From the NCBI GenBank assembly GCA_032249615.1, contig JAVVHH010000046.1:1-25270 (forward strand): a DNA stretch of 25,270 nt, written 5' to 3'. Of the stretch, positions 1-7,902 are shown one piece after another (positions within the stretch are counted from its first letter, which is position 1; each line of letters starts with the position of its first letter). The DNA comes from JAVVHH01 sp032249615 (GTDB taxonomy: Bacteria > Pseudomonadota > Alphaproteobacteria > Acetobacterales > Acetobacteraceae). Below the pieces are notes generated by a model. The model was not told the DNA's origin, made no database searches, and saw nothing but the letters and a program-made list of their open reading frames with translations. The position numbers and the translations under genes are program-made.

Positions 1-174
1 GTAGGGCAGGTTGGTGACGATGTCGCGCGACGTGATCGCGACCGCTCCATCCTGCATGTCCTTAGGATGCACGAACTTGATCTCATCGATCATGCCGAGC
101 TCACGCAGCAGCATGCCACAAACGAGACCGTCGAAGTCGCTGCGTGTGACGAGGCGGAATGTAGATGAAACCAT
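1..174 (-). CDS. DHH-type phosphoesterase / exopolyphosphatase-like protein, N-terminal fragment
   Basis: Only the first 58 codons are in the window; the gene runs off the left edge. It starts with ATG at 174. The visible peptide contains TRSDFDGLVCG (residues 10-20) followed by IKFVHPKDMQDG. This resembles the N-terminus of alphaproteobacterial proteins annotated as exopolyphosphatase-like in the DHH phosphoesterase superfamily, where the Asp-Phe-Asp-Gly segment forms part of the metal site. That assignment is from memory of the family; the later DHH motifs cannot be seen. It lies downstream of moeA on the same strand with a 75-base gap, so it could be read through from the mobB-moeA transcript, but nothing shows a shared function. 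Confidence 0.6.
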   Translation of the reverse strand, partial: MVSSTFRLVTRSDFDGLVCGMLLRELGMIDEIKFVHPKDMQDGAVAITSRDIVTNLPY

Positions 175-249
175 TCGCGTGTGCCCTGTGGTGCCAAACT
201 CGAAGCAAGAATGGCGGGGAACCCCTAACGCTCCGTTAAGCCGGTTGGC

Positions 250-1479
250 TCAAACTAGCATGCTGAACGGCAGAAATCCGACGGGGTCACCGACCGCTAC
301 GGCGGTCACGTCATCCCCCAACTCCGCCAGACCGTCGGTTTGGGTCAGGGAGCTCAGAATGCCGGCGCCTTCGACCGGATGTTTGTGCGCCCGCCCGTTC
401 TGCACACGGACCCGGACGTATTCCCGCCGGCCGGCCTTCTTTCGGTAGGTGAAGGCCGCCGGGACGAGGAGAGGTTCGGGCGGCCGCCAGGTCTCGCCCA
501 CTAGCGCGGCCAGCAGAGGACGCGCAAGCCGAACGAAGGTAACGAAGGCCGCGACGGGGTTGCCGGGCAGGCCCAGGAAGGCCGTCCCCTCGATCTCACC
601 CATCGCCACGGGGCGGCCCGGTTTGATCGCCACCCGCCACCAGGCCAGCCGCCCGGCGGCCTCCACGGCGTCGCGCACGTGGTCTTCCTCCCCAGCCGAA
701 ACGCCGCCGGTGGTCAAGATCGCGTCGTGCGACCCGGCCGCCGCCCTCAGCGCGGCCGCGATCGCGTCTCGGCGGTCCGGCAGTATCCCGAGGTCGGTGA
801 TGTCGGCGCCGGCGCGGCGGCACAGAGCCGCCAGCAGCAGCCGGTTGCTGTCGAACCGTTGCGCCGGGCCGGGAGCACTGCCGGGATCGACCAGCTCGTC
901 GCCGGTCGAGAACAGCGCGACGCGAAGCCGCTCGCGTACCGGCAGAAGCTCGCAGCCGAGAGCGGCGGCCAGCGCGATCTCTTGCGGGCGCAACCGTGTT
1001 CCGGCGGCCAGCGCGACCGCGCCGCGCGCGACGTCCTCACCCGCCGGTCGCGTATTGGCGCCCCGCTTCAACCCGGTAGGAAAGCGCACCCGGCCCTCGA
1101 GCGCCTTCACATCCTCCTGCATGAACACGGTGTCCGCACCGGGCGGCAGCATGGCCCCGGTAAAGATACGCTGCGTCGAGCCGGGCCGAAGCGCGGTCGC
1201 CGCGGCACCGGCGGCGAGGCGGCCGGAGACGGGCAGCACGGGGTCGGCCGCAAGATCGGCCAAGCAGACCGCATACCCGTCGACAGCCGAGTTGGCGAAA
1301 GGCGGCAGGTCGACGGCTGCGACCAGATCGGACGCCAGGATGCGGCCATCCGCCTCGAGCAGCGGCACCTCGACAACGCCCGCCGCAGCGGTCACCCCCG
1401 AGGCAATCAGCGCGAGCGCCGCGTCCAGACTTCGCAAGGCGCCGCCAAAAGCGAAGCAATCGTCGGACAGCTGCGCCAT
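250..1479 (-). CDS. moeA: Molybdopterin molybdotransferase MoeA
   Basis: MoeA inserts molybdate into adenylated molybdopterin to give the molybdenum cofactor in the cytoplasm. The 409-residue product has the usual family length. Visible family motifs are LPPFANSAVDGYAV (58-71), FTGAMLPPGADTV (106-118), FSTGDELVDPG (190-200), the MPT-binding loop TTGGVSAGEEDHV (256-268) and KPGRPVAMG (286-294), followed by FLGLPGNPVAAF. The start codon ATG shares one base with the mobB stop (TGATG at 1481-1477), so translation is probably coupled. The gene sits next to a molybdenum- or tungsten-dependent formate dehydrogenase that needs this cofactor, which fits its role. Identification is firm; whether the enzyme handles Mo, W or both cannot be read from the sequence. 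Confidence 0.95.
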   Translation of the reverse strand: MAQLSDDCFAFGGALRSLDAALALIASGVTAAAGVVEVPLLEADGRILASDLVAAVDLPPFANSAVDGYAVCLADLAADPVLPVSGRLAAGAAATALRPGSTQRIFTGAMLPPGADTVFMQEDVKALEGRVRFPTGLKRGANTRPAGEDVARGAVALAAGTRLRPQEIALAAALGCELLPVRERLRVALFSTGDELVDPGSAPGPAQRFDSNRLLLAALCRRAGADITDLGILPDRRDAIAAALRAAAGSHDAILTTGGVSAGEEDHVRDAVEAAGRLAWWRVAIKPGRPVAMGEIEGTAFLGLPGNPVAAFVTFVRLARPLLAALVGETWRPPEPLLVPAAFTYRKKAGRREYVRVRVQNGRAHKHPVEGAGILSSLTQTDGLAELGDDVTAVAVGDPVGFLPFSMLV

Positions 1480-1973
1480 CAGATCGGCGCCGCGTGGGCC
1501 AGCACCAGCGCGGCGATGGCCTCCACATCGTCCAGATCGACCCGCGGGAGAGGCACCGGCAGGTCGGTGTCGCTGGCGAGCACGACGATGCTGGGATCTT
1601 CCGGATGAAGGAACGGCTTGCCATTGGCCTGCCGGTGGACCTCGATCTTCGGCTGGGCGCCGCGCTTGAAGCCTTCGACCAGCACGAGGTCGACCGGGCT
1701 GAGATGCGACAGCAGCTCGGCCAGGCTCGGCTCCGGCGCTCCGCGCAGTTCATGCATGAGCGCCCACCGCTCGGTCGAGGCGATCATCACTTGGGTGGCG
1801 CCGGCTTGGCGGTGCTCCCAGGAATCTTTGCCGGGCTTGTCGATATCGAAGCTGTGATGAGCGTGCTTCAACGTCGAGACGCGCAGCCCGGTGGCGGTCA
1901 GCGCCGGGATCAGCCGCCGGGCCAATGTCGTCTTGCCGGCGCCGCTCCAGCCGGCCAACCCGATCACCCGCAC
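1479..1973 (-). CDS. mobB: Molybdopterin-guanine dinucleotide biosynthesis adaptor MobB
   Basis: MobB is a small GTP-binding P-loop protein that assists MobA in attaching GMP to molybdopterin, producing the bis-MGD form used by formate dehydrogenases. The 164-residue protein opens with a Walker A motif, GWSGAGKTT (residues 8-16), followed by STLKHAHHSFDIDKPGKDS, the typical MobB region, and ends with an LVLVEGFK segment common in the family. The start chosen is GTG at 1973, preceded on the minus strand by GGAGAAGGG; a second GTG two codons downstream is also possible. It is the first gene of the mobB-moeA unit and is divergent from the formate dehydrogenase operon, whose cofactor it helps make. 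No mobA is in the window. Confidence 0.93.
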   Translation of the reverse strand: MRVIGLAGWSGAGKTTLARRLIPALTATGLRVSTLKHAHHSFDIDKPGKDSWEHRQAGATQVMIASTERWALMHELRGAPEPSLAELLSHLSPVDLVLVEGFKRGAQPKIEVHRQANGKPFLHPEDPSIVVLASDTDLPVPLPRVDLDDVEAIAALVLAHAAPI

Positions 1974-1998
1974 GCCCTTCTCCGACTAGCCGACGCCA

Positions 1999-2029
1999 TT
2001 GGCGCGCTTTGCTACTCCCTTATATAAGG
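1999..2029 (+). promoter_or_regulatory. Candidate promoter and 12-bp palindrome upstream of fdh1B
   Basis: The 98 bases between mobB and fdh1B contain TTGGCG (1999-2004) and TATATAA (2021-2027) separated by 16 bases, an acceptable sigma-70 layout reading towards fdh1B. The -10 element lies within CCTTATATAAGG (2018-2029), a perfect 12-base palindrome and a strikingly AT-rich island in this GC-rich DNA. A palindrome over a -10 element is a natural repressor site. TATATA-type half sites occur in known ModE (molybdate regulator) boxes, so a metal-responsive regulator is one possibility, but this single short palindrome does not match a full ModE box as I remember it. Confidence 0.4.
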
Positions 2030-2060
2030 CGTGAACAATCATTTGCGCTCGCTGAGAGCC

Positions 2061-2069
2061 GGAGGAAAG
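2061..2069 (+). promoter_or_regulatory. Ribosome binding site that fixes the fdh1B start
   Basis: GGAGGAAAG is a strong Shine-Dalgarno sequence a few bases before ATG at 2072. It favours that start over in-frame codons further upstream (the open frame extends back to 1925, into mobB), which have no such site and would add an arginine-rich extension unlike the family. Confidence 0.8.
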
Positions 2070-2071
2070 AC

Positions 2072-3793
2072 ATGGCGAACTCTGGCGAGATCATTCAGTT
2101 CCAACATCCCGGCACCGGGCGGAAGCGGGCCCGCGACACCCCCAAGGGCCGCCAGGTCATGCCGGAGGCCAAGCACCGGATCGCCACCCTGCTCGGCGAC
2201 CGCCCGCGCGACCGGCAATACACGATCGAATACCTGCATCTGATCCAGGACGAGTTCCACCAGCTTTCCGCCGACAACCTGGCGGCGCTGGCCGATGAGA
2301 TGCAGATGGCGTTTGCCGAGGTTTACGAAATCGCAACCTTCTACGCGCATTTTGACGTGGTAAAGGAGGGCAAACCTGAGCTGCCGCCGTTGACCATCCG
2401 CGTGTGCGACAGCGTGACCTGCGCGATGCACGGCAGTGAGGCGCTGCTGGCGGAGTTGCAGGCGGCAGCGCCGGGCGGCGGGCTTGGTGCGCCGGCCCGT
2501 GTGGTGCGGGCACCGTGCGTCGGGCTGTGCCACAAAGCTCCGGCGGTCGAAGTCGGGCACCATTTCCTTCACTTTGCCGACAGCGCGGCGGTGATCCACG
2601 CCGTCGCCGCCGGCGACACGCACCCGCATGTTCCGGACTACATCGACTACGACGCCTATCGCGCCGACGGCGGATACGCAGTGCTCGACCGGCTTCGCTC
2701 CGGAGCCCTATCGGCGGAGGAGGTGCTCACGGCCTTGGACGGCGGCGGCCTGCGCGGCTTGGGCGGGGCCGGGTTCCCGACCGGGCGGAAGTGGCGATCT
2801 GTGCGCGCTGAACCGGGGCCGCGGCTCATGGCCGTCAACGGAGACGAGGGCGAGCCCGGCACGTTCAAGGACGGCGAGTATATCAGCCGCGATCCGCACC
2901 GCTTCCTGGAAGGGACGCTGGTCGGCGCCACCATCGTCGAGGCGCCGGACGTCTATTTGTATATGCGCGACGAATATCCGATCGCGATCGAGATCCTGCG
3001 GCGCGAGATCGCCAAGTTGCCGCCCGGGCTGCCGCGCCTGCACATCCGCCGGGGCGCCGGGGCATATATCTGCGGCGAGGAAAGCTCGATGCTTGAGAGC
3101 ATCGAAGGCAAACGCGGGCTGCCGCGGCAGAAGCCGCCCTTCCCGTTCCAGGTCGGGCTTTGGGGTCAGCCGACGCTGATCAACAACGTCGAGACGCTGT
3201 TCTGGGTGCGCGACCTCGTCGAACGGGGGGCAGATTGGTGGAAGAGCCACGGGCGGCACGGCCGCATCGGCCTGCGGAGCTATTCCGTGTCGGGCCGGGT
3301 GCGCGAGCCCGGCGTCAAGCTCGCCCCGGCCGGCATTACCGTGCAGGAGTTGATCGACGAGTATTGCGGCGGCATGGCCGATGGCCACACCTTCCGGGCG
3401 TATCTCCCGGGTGGCGCTTCGGGCGGCATTCTCCCGGCGACGATGAACGACATCCCGCTCGACTTCGGCACGTTGGAGAAATACGGCTGCTTCATCGGTT
3501 CGGCCGCCGTGGTGGTCTTCTCGGAGGCCGACGACATGCAGGCGGTCGCGCTCAACCTGATGCGCTTCTTCGAGGATGAGAGCTGTGGCCAGTGCACCCC
3601 CTGCCGCTCCGGCACCCAGAAGGCGCGGATGCTGATGGAGCGCGGCGATTGGGATGCTGATCTGCTGGGCGAGTTGAGCCAGGTAATGCGCGATGCCTCG
3701 ATCTGCGGCCTCGGACAGGCCGCGAGCAACCCGCTGACCACGCTTCTTCGCTATTTTCCTGAACTTCTTGCCCCGAAAGTCGCCGCGGAATGA
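2072..3793 (+). CDS. fdh1B: NAD-dependent formate dehydrogenase, fused NuoE/NuoF-type beta subunit (Fdh1B)
   Basis: This 573-residue protein is the diaphorase part of a soluble formate dehydrogenase. It passes electrons from the catalytic subunit to NAD+. It is a fusion of two proteins that are separate in the FdsG/FdsB type. The NuoE-like half (about 30-180) carries the [2Fe-2S] ligands C112, C117, C149 and C153. The NuoF-like half has the nucleotide/FMN segments GGLRGLGGAGFPTGRKW (225-241), NGDEGEPGTFKD (256-267) and GAGAYICGEESSMLES (328-343), then a [4Fe-4S] site at C505, C508, C511 and C545. Sequence and fusion layout match Methylobacterium Fdh1B as I recall it. Its stop overlaps the fdh1A start (ATGA at 3790), implying coupled synthesis of the two subunits. 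Confidence 0.94.
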   Translation: MANSGEIIQFQHPGTGRKRARDTPKGRQVMPEAKHRIATLLGDRPRDRQYTIEYLHLIQDEFHQLSADNLAALADEMQMAFAEVYEIATFYAHFDVVKEGKPELPPLTIRVCDSVTCAMHGSEALLAELQAAAPGGGLGAPARVVRAPCVGLCHKAPAVEVGHHFLHFADSAAVIHAVAAGDTHPHVPDYIDYDAYRADGGYAVLDRLRSGALSAEEVLTALDGGGLRGLGGAGFPTGRKWRSVRAEPGPRLMAVNGDEGEPGTFKDGEYISRDPHRFLEGTLVGATIVEAPDVYLYMRDEYPIAIEILRREIAKLPPGLPRLHIRRGAGAYICGEESSMLESIEGKRGLPRQKPPFPFQVGLWGQPTLINNVETLFWVRDLVERGADWWKSHGRHGRIGLRSYSVSGRVREPGVKLAPAGITVQELIDEYCGGMADGHTFRAYLPGGASGGILPATMNDIPLDFGTLEKYGCFIGSAAVVVFSEADDMQAVALNLMRFFEDESCGQCTPCRSGTQKARMLMERGDWDADLLGELSQVMRDASICGLGQAASNPLTTLLRYFPELLAPKVAAE

Positions 3794-6609
3794 GCAGCTC
3801 GACCACGACGGAGGGTCCGCAGAACCTCGATGGCGACACCACCGAGACGCAATCTGTCAGCTTCGAGCTAGACGGCGAGCAGGTTCGCGGCCGGCCCGGC
3901 GAAAGCATTTGGGACGTGGCGCGGCGTCTGGGGACGGAGATTCCGCATCTGTGCCACCGGCCGGAGCCGGGCTACCGGCCCGATGGCAATTGCCGGGTCT
4001 GCATGGTCGAGATCGAGGGCGAGCGGGTGCTCGCGCCCTCGTGCAAGCGCATGCCGGCGGTGGGCATGAAGGTCCGCACGCAGACGGAGCGCGCGAGCAA
4101 GGCGCGCAAGATGGTCATGGAGCTGCTGGTCAGCGACCAGCCCGCGCGGGCCACGTCGCACGATCCGACCAGCTCGTTCTGGTCCTGGGCGGACAAGACG
4201 GGCGTGACCGAGAGTCGGTTCCCGGCCGTCGAGCGGTGGGAGCACGACCCGACCCATCCCGCGATGCGCGTCAATTTCGACGCGTGCATCCAGTGCAATC
4301 TCTGCGTCCGCGCGTGCCGCGAGGTGCAGGTCAACGACGTGATCGGCATGGCGTACCGCAACGCGGCCGCCAAGCCGGTTTTCGATTTCGACGATCCCAT
4401 GGGCGGATCGACCTGCGTTGCCTGCGGCGAGTGCGTGCAGGCATGCCCGACCGGGGCGCTGATGCCGGCCGCCTATCTCAACGACAACGAGGAACGGGTC
4501 GTCTGGCCGGACCGCAAGGTCGACAGCCTATGCCCCTATTGCGGCGTCGGCTGCCAGGTCAGCTATGCCGTCAAGGACGAGCGGATCGTCTATGCGGAGG
4601 GCGTCAACGGCCCGGCGAACCATAACCGGCTGTGCGTCAAAGGGCGGTTCGGTTTCGACTACATCCACCATCCGCACCGGCTGACCGTGCCGCTGATCCG
4701 CCTGCCGAACGCGGAGAAGCACGTCAACGATCAGGTCGATCCGGCCAGTCCTTGGACGCATTTCCGCGAGGCGACCTGGGACGAGGCGTTGGACGCGGCG
4801 GCGCAGGGTTTTCTGCGCGTGAAGGCGGAGAAAGGGCCGAAAGGGCTTGCCGGGTTCGGCTCGGCCAAGGGGTCGAACGAAGAGGCCTACCTGTTCCAGA
4901 AGCTGGTGCGCACGGGGTTCGGCTCGAACAACGTCGACCACTGCACCCGGCTGTGCCATGCGAGCTCGGTCGCAGCGCTGATGGAAGGCCTCAACTCGGG
5001 CGCGGTGAGTGCGCCGTTCTCGGCGGCGCTCGATGCGGAGGTGATCATCGTCATCGGGGCGAACCCGACCGTCAATCACCCAGTGGCGGCAACCTTCATC
5101 AAGAATGCGGTCAAGAACGGCGCCAAGCTGGTGGTCGTGGACCCGCGCCATCAATCCTTGTCGCGCCACGCCTGGAAGCACCTTGCCTTCAAGCCGGGCA
5201 GCGACGTCGCGCTGCTCAACGCGATGCTGCACACGATCATCGAGGAAGGCCTCACGGATCAGCAGTATATTGCCGGCTATACCGAAGGCTTCGAGGAGCT
5301 GAAGGCGAGGATCAAGGACTTCGCGCCGGAGCAGATGGAAGCCGTCTGCGGCATCCCGGCCGAGACGATCCGAGAGGTCGCGCGCACTTATGCGACCGCG
5401 CGGACCTCCATCATCTTCTGGGGCATGGGCATCAGCCAGCATGTCCACGGCACCGACAACTCGCGGTGCCTGATCGCGCTGGCGCTGGTGACCGGGCAGA
5501 TCGGGCGGCCGGGAACCGGGCTGCACCCGCTGCGGGGACAGAACAACGTCCAGGGTGCGTCGGACGCCGGGCTGATTCCGATGGTGTTCCCCGACTACCA
5601 GAGCGTCGAGAACGCCCAGGTTCACGCGTTTTTCGAGAAATACTGGGATCATCCGATCGATCCCGTGCGCGGTCTGACCGTCGTCGAGATCATGAATGCG
5701 ATTCACGCTGGCTCGATTCGCGGCATGTTCGTCGAGGGTGAGAACCCGGCGATGTCCGACCCGGACCTGAACCACGCGCGCGGGGCTCTCGCGTTGCTGG
5801 ACCATCTGGTGGTGCAGGATCTGTTCCTGACGGAGACGGCGTTCTACGCGGATGTCGTGCTGCCGGCCTCGGCCTTTGCCGAGAAGGTCGGCACCTTCAC
5901 CAACACGGACCGCCGCGTTCAGATGTCCAAGGCGGTGGTCAAGCCGCCGGGCGATGCGCGGCAGGATTGGTGGATCATCAACGAGATCGGCCGCAGGCTC
6001 GGGCTGGATTGGAATTATCAGGGGCCGGAGGAGATCTTCGACGAGATGGCGGCCGCCATGCCGTCTCTGGCGAACATTACCTGGGAGCGGGTCAAGCGCG
6101 AGGGGGCAGTCACCTATCCGGCCGATGCGCCCGACAAGCCGGGTAACGAGATCATCTTCTATGCCGGGTTCCCAACCGCCTCAGGGCGGGCCAAAATTGT
6201 GCCTGCGAACGTGCTACCGCCGGACGAAATTCCGGACGCGGAGTTCCCGATGGTGTTGTCGACCGGCCGCGTGCTCGAGCACTGGCACACCGGGTCCATG
6301 ACCCGGCGCGCGGAAGTGCTGGATGCCATCGAGCCCGAGGCGATCGTGCTGGCGTCTCCGGGCGACCTATGGCGGCTGCAGATCCAGCCGGGCGATTATA
6401 TCCGGCTCGAGACCCGGCGTGGCGCGATCAACGTGAAGGTGCGCAGCGATCGGGACGTTCCGGCCGGGATGCTGTTCATGCCGTTCTGCTACGCGGAAGC
6501 GGCGGCCAACTTGCTGACGAACCCGGCTTTGGATCCGTTCGGCAAGATTCCCGAGTTCAAGTTCTGCGCCGCCCGCGTCTCGGCGTTGCAGGCAGCAGCC
6601 GCGGAGTGA
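3790..6609 (+). CDS. fdh1A: NAD-dependent formate dehydrogenase, catalytic alpha subunit (Mo/W-bis-MGD)
   Basis: This 939-residue protein oxidises formate to CO2 (or the reverse) in the cytoplasm. Domain order: a [2Fe-2S] ferredoxin domain (C55, C68, C71, C85); two [4Fe-4S] sites at C166/C169/C172/C176 and C209/C212/C215/C219; a fourth cluster at C248/C251/C255/C282; then the molybdopterin oxidoreductase fold, with the C-terminal MGD-binding domain after about residue 800. The metal ligand is Cys, not selenocysteine: C389 with adjacent H390 in CTRLCHASSV. I do not see the NuoG-type His-Cys3 cluster motif between the ferredoxin domain and C166. The sequence resembles the tungsten enzyme FDH1 of Methylobacterium, but the bound metal cannot be read here. 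No fdhD is in the window. The gene abuts the convergent DUF1217 gene with no spacer. Confidence 0.94.
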   Translation: MSSSTTTEGPQNLDGDTTETQSVSFELDGEQVRGRPGESIWDVARRLGTEIPHLCHRPEPGYRPDGNCRVCMVEIEGERVLAPSCKRMPAVGMKVRTQTERASKARKMVMELLVSDQPARATSHDPTSSFWSWADKTGVTESRFPAVERWEHDPTHPAMRVNFDACIQCNLCVRACREVQVNDVIGMAYRNAAAKPVFDFDDPMGGSTCVACGECVQACPTGALMPAAYLNDNEERVVWPDRKVDSLCPYCGVGCQVSYAVKDERIVYAEGVNGPANHNRLCVKGRFGFDYIHHPHRLTVPLIRLPNAEKHVNDQVDPASPWTHFREATWDEALDAAAQGFLRVKAEKGPKGLAGFGSAKGSNEEAYLFQKLVRTGFGSNNVDHCTRLCHASSVAALMEGLNSGAVSAPFSAALDAEVIIVIGANPTVNHPVAATFIKNAVKNGAKLVVVDPRHQSLSRHAWKHLAFKPGSDVALLNAMLHTIIEEGLTDQQYIAGYTEGFEELKARIKDFAPEQMEAVCGIPAETIREVARTYATARTSIIFWGMGISQHVHGTDNSRCLIALALVTGQIGRPGTGLHPLRGQNNVQGASDAGLIPMVFPDYQSVENAQVHAFFEKYWDHPIDPVRGLTVVEIMNAIHAGSIRGMFVEGENPAMSDPDLNHARGALALLDHLVVQDLFLTETAFYADVVLPASAFAEKVGTFTNTDRRVQMSKAVVKPPGDARQDWWIINEIGRRLGLDWNYQGPEEIFDEMAAAMPSLANITWERVKREGAVTYPADAPDKPGNEIIFYAGFPTASGRAKIVPANVLPPDEIPDAEFPMVLSTGRVLEHWHTGSMTRRAEVLDAIEPEAIVLASPGDLWRLQIQPGDYIRLETRRGAINVKVRSDRDVPAGMLFMPFCYAEAAANLLTNPALDPFGKIPEFKFCAARVSALQAAAAE

Positions 6610-7431
6610 TTAGGCCAACAAGCTCAGCGCGCTGGTGGAACCGGAGGTGGAGGGGTCTGGTTGGTTCGCGAGCAGGAAACGGCGCGCGAACTGTTCCACG
6701 AATTTGGGGTCCTTGAACTTGGTGATGTCGATCTTGCTCGAAATCGCCTTTTCCTGAGCTTCCAACGACTGAAAAGCGATCTGCTGCGGGATGCCGAGCG
6801 CGGTGGTCACCACCTTCCGCAGGTTGCTGTCGCCTAGGATCTGGTCGACGGTTTTGATGGTGTTGGCTCGGCTGCGAAAATCGAGGGCCGCGGATAGGCC
6901 TGGGGTCCCCGTATCCAGCGACTCGCGCCATTTCACCTCGGCATAGCCGTTGGTGACGGTCGCCAAGATGCCAGGGGCTTTGAGCTGAGCCAGACCTTGC
7001 GTCGCGAAGTTGTAGGTCTTGGCCGTCGCCAGCCAGCGCGGGTCGCTCAGAGTGCTCGCGAAATTGCCGGGCTTCGATGGGTCCGACATCAGTGCTTTGG
7101 TGGCCAGCGCGGTGTAGTCCGACTGATCGCCGAGGCCATTAGCGGTCAACAGCACATCGCGCGCGATTGGGTCGTTCATGATGGCCTTGAGGTCGGTGGC
7201 CTTCGCCACGACCGCCAGGAAATGTTTGACGTTCCGGCTGGTTTCCGGATCGCTTGCCTGCCGCTTGACCTCCTGGGTCTCGTTCTTCTCGGCTAGAGTC
7301 AAGGCCGTCGCTGGGTCAGTACTCGCGGCGCCCGTGTTCTGGCCGGAGATGATGCTGAACAGATCGGTCGCCGCGTTGTCGCCCGTCATGCTCTGCATCA
7401 GGTACAAGGCTGGTGAGGTGATCGACGTCAT
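6610..7431 (-). CDS. DUF1217 family protein
   Basis: The 273-residue product resembles DUF1217 proteins of alphaproteobacteria: a helical repeat with a KNETQEVKRQASDPE segment, then NDPIARDVLLTANGLGD, SDPRWLATAKTYNFA and DSNLRKVVTTALGIP. DUF1217 genes often lie in flagellar clusters, and a flagellar role has been proposed, but no flagellar gene is visible here. No signal peptide or membrane segment is seen. I chose ATG at 7431, which gives MTSITSPALYLMQSM; the open frame continues upstream, but that part reads as an antisense shadow of other genes. The ribosome site is poor, and Met12 or Met15 are alternatives. The stop lies directly against the fdh1A stop on the other strand, leaving no room for a terminator. 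Confidence 0.8.
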   Translation of the reverse strand: MTSITSPALYLMQSMTGDNAATDLFSIISGQNTGAASTDPATALTLAEKNETQEVKRQASDPETSRNVKHFLAVVAKATDLKAIMNDPIARDVLLTANGLGDQSDYTALATKALMSDPSKPGNFASTLSDPRWLATAKTYNFATQGLAQLKAPGILATVTNGYAEVKWRESLDTGTPGLSAALDFRSRANTIKTVDQILGDSNLRKVVTTALGIPQQIAFQSLEAQEKAISSKIDITKFKDPKFVEQFARRFLLANQPDPSTSGSTSALSLLA

Positions 7432-7475
7432 CCCACCATGATCGACCGAATCGATTAGGAAAGCCTTAACGAGCC

Positions 7476-7760
7476 TTAGATAAACTGTCCGCGGAGGAAG
7501 CCGAGCGCCGGCAGCGGCTTCCAGGCGCGCGGAAGGTCCTGGAACCGGATCGGGGTCACCGTGTAGAGCGGCGCGGGCTGACGGCAGCTCTGCAGGAGAG
7601 TGGCGTAGGCCCGTATCTGCTGTTCCCGCCAGGCTTGATCCGCCAAGGCGCGCTCGCGGCTGGGGAATATTTCGGCCACACGAGTCTTCCGGCCCACGGA
7701 CGCCACCACGGCCCAGAGGGTATCGTCTCGGCGGGGCTTGAATGGAATCACCGCGCTCAT
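7476..7760 (-). CDS. Small hypothetical protein (94-95 residues)
   Basis: I do not recognise this protein. It begins with two adjacent Met codons (7763 and 7760), so it is 95 or 94 residues long. The N-terminus reads MSAVIPFKPRRDD, similar to the 'VxPFxPR' openings of many small uncharacterised alphaproteobacterial proteins. The middle (SRERALADQAWREQQIRAYAT) is a charged probable helix, and the end is proline- and aromatic-rich. There is no signal peptide, membrane segment or cysteine pair; only one Cys is present. It lies between a DUF1217 gene on the same strand (44-base gap) and a divergent metallopeptidase gene. The absence of a better alternative frame in 7476-7763 supports it being real. 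Confidence 0.5.
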   Translation of the reverse strand: MSAVIPFKPRRDDTLWAVVASVGRKTRVAEIFPSRERALADQAWREQQIRAYATLLQSCRQPAPLYTVTPIRFQDLPRAWKPLPALGFLRGQFI

Positions 7761-7845
7761 CATGCGGATATTGGCAGGCGCGCGGGCGCGAGCAAGCCTT
7801 CAATTGGAAGTGCACCGGCTTGCGGGAGGCACGCGGGCTTGCCAT

Positions 7846-7858
7846 GCTGCAATGCAGC
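7846..7858. other. Short perfect inverted repeat in the divergent gap before the metallopeptidase gene
   Basis: GCTGCA-A-TGCAGC is a 6-1-6 perfect inverted repeat in the 140-base gap between the small hypothetical gene and the metallopeptidase gene. It could be an operator half-pair or a chance event; repeats this short are expected occasionally in GC-rich DNA. The rest of the gap shows no clear -35/-10 pair. Confidence 0.2.
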
Positions 7859-7902
7859 GGCACATCGCCAGAGCTATTCGCTGATGAAGGTCGCTGCCCG
7901 GA

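Noticed and set aside
216..238. Possible terminator after moeA: GGGGAACCCC followed by TAACG-CTC-CGTTA
   Set aside because: The stems are only 4-5 bases and there is no T-run on the minus strand, so I do not call an intrinsic terminator.
4945..4960. Possible selenocysteine site in formate dehydrogenase
   Set aside because: The metal-ligand position is an ordinary Cys codon (TGC) in TRLCHASS; there is no in-frame TGA and no need for a SECIS element.
4528..5805. 425-residue open frame on the minus strand
   Set aside because: It lies opposite the molybdopterin domain of the formate dehydrogenase alpha subunit and has the low-complexity charge pattern of a shadow.
7462..7479. Two copies of AGCCTTA in a row
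   Set aside because: It is a single 7-base repeat with no further units and overlaps the stop of the small hypothetical gene; chance is enough.
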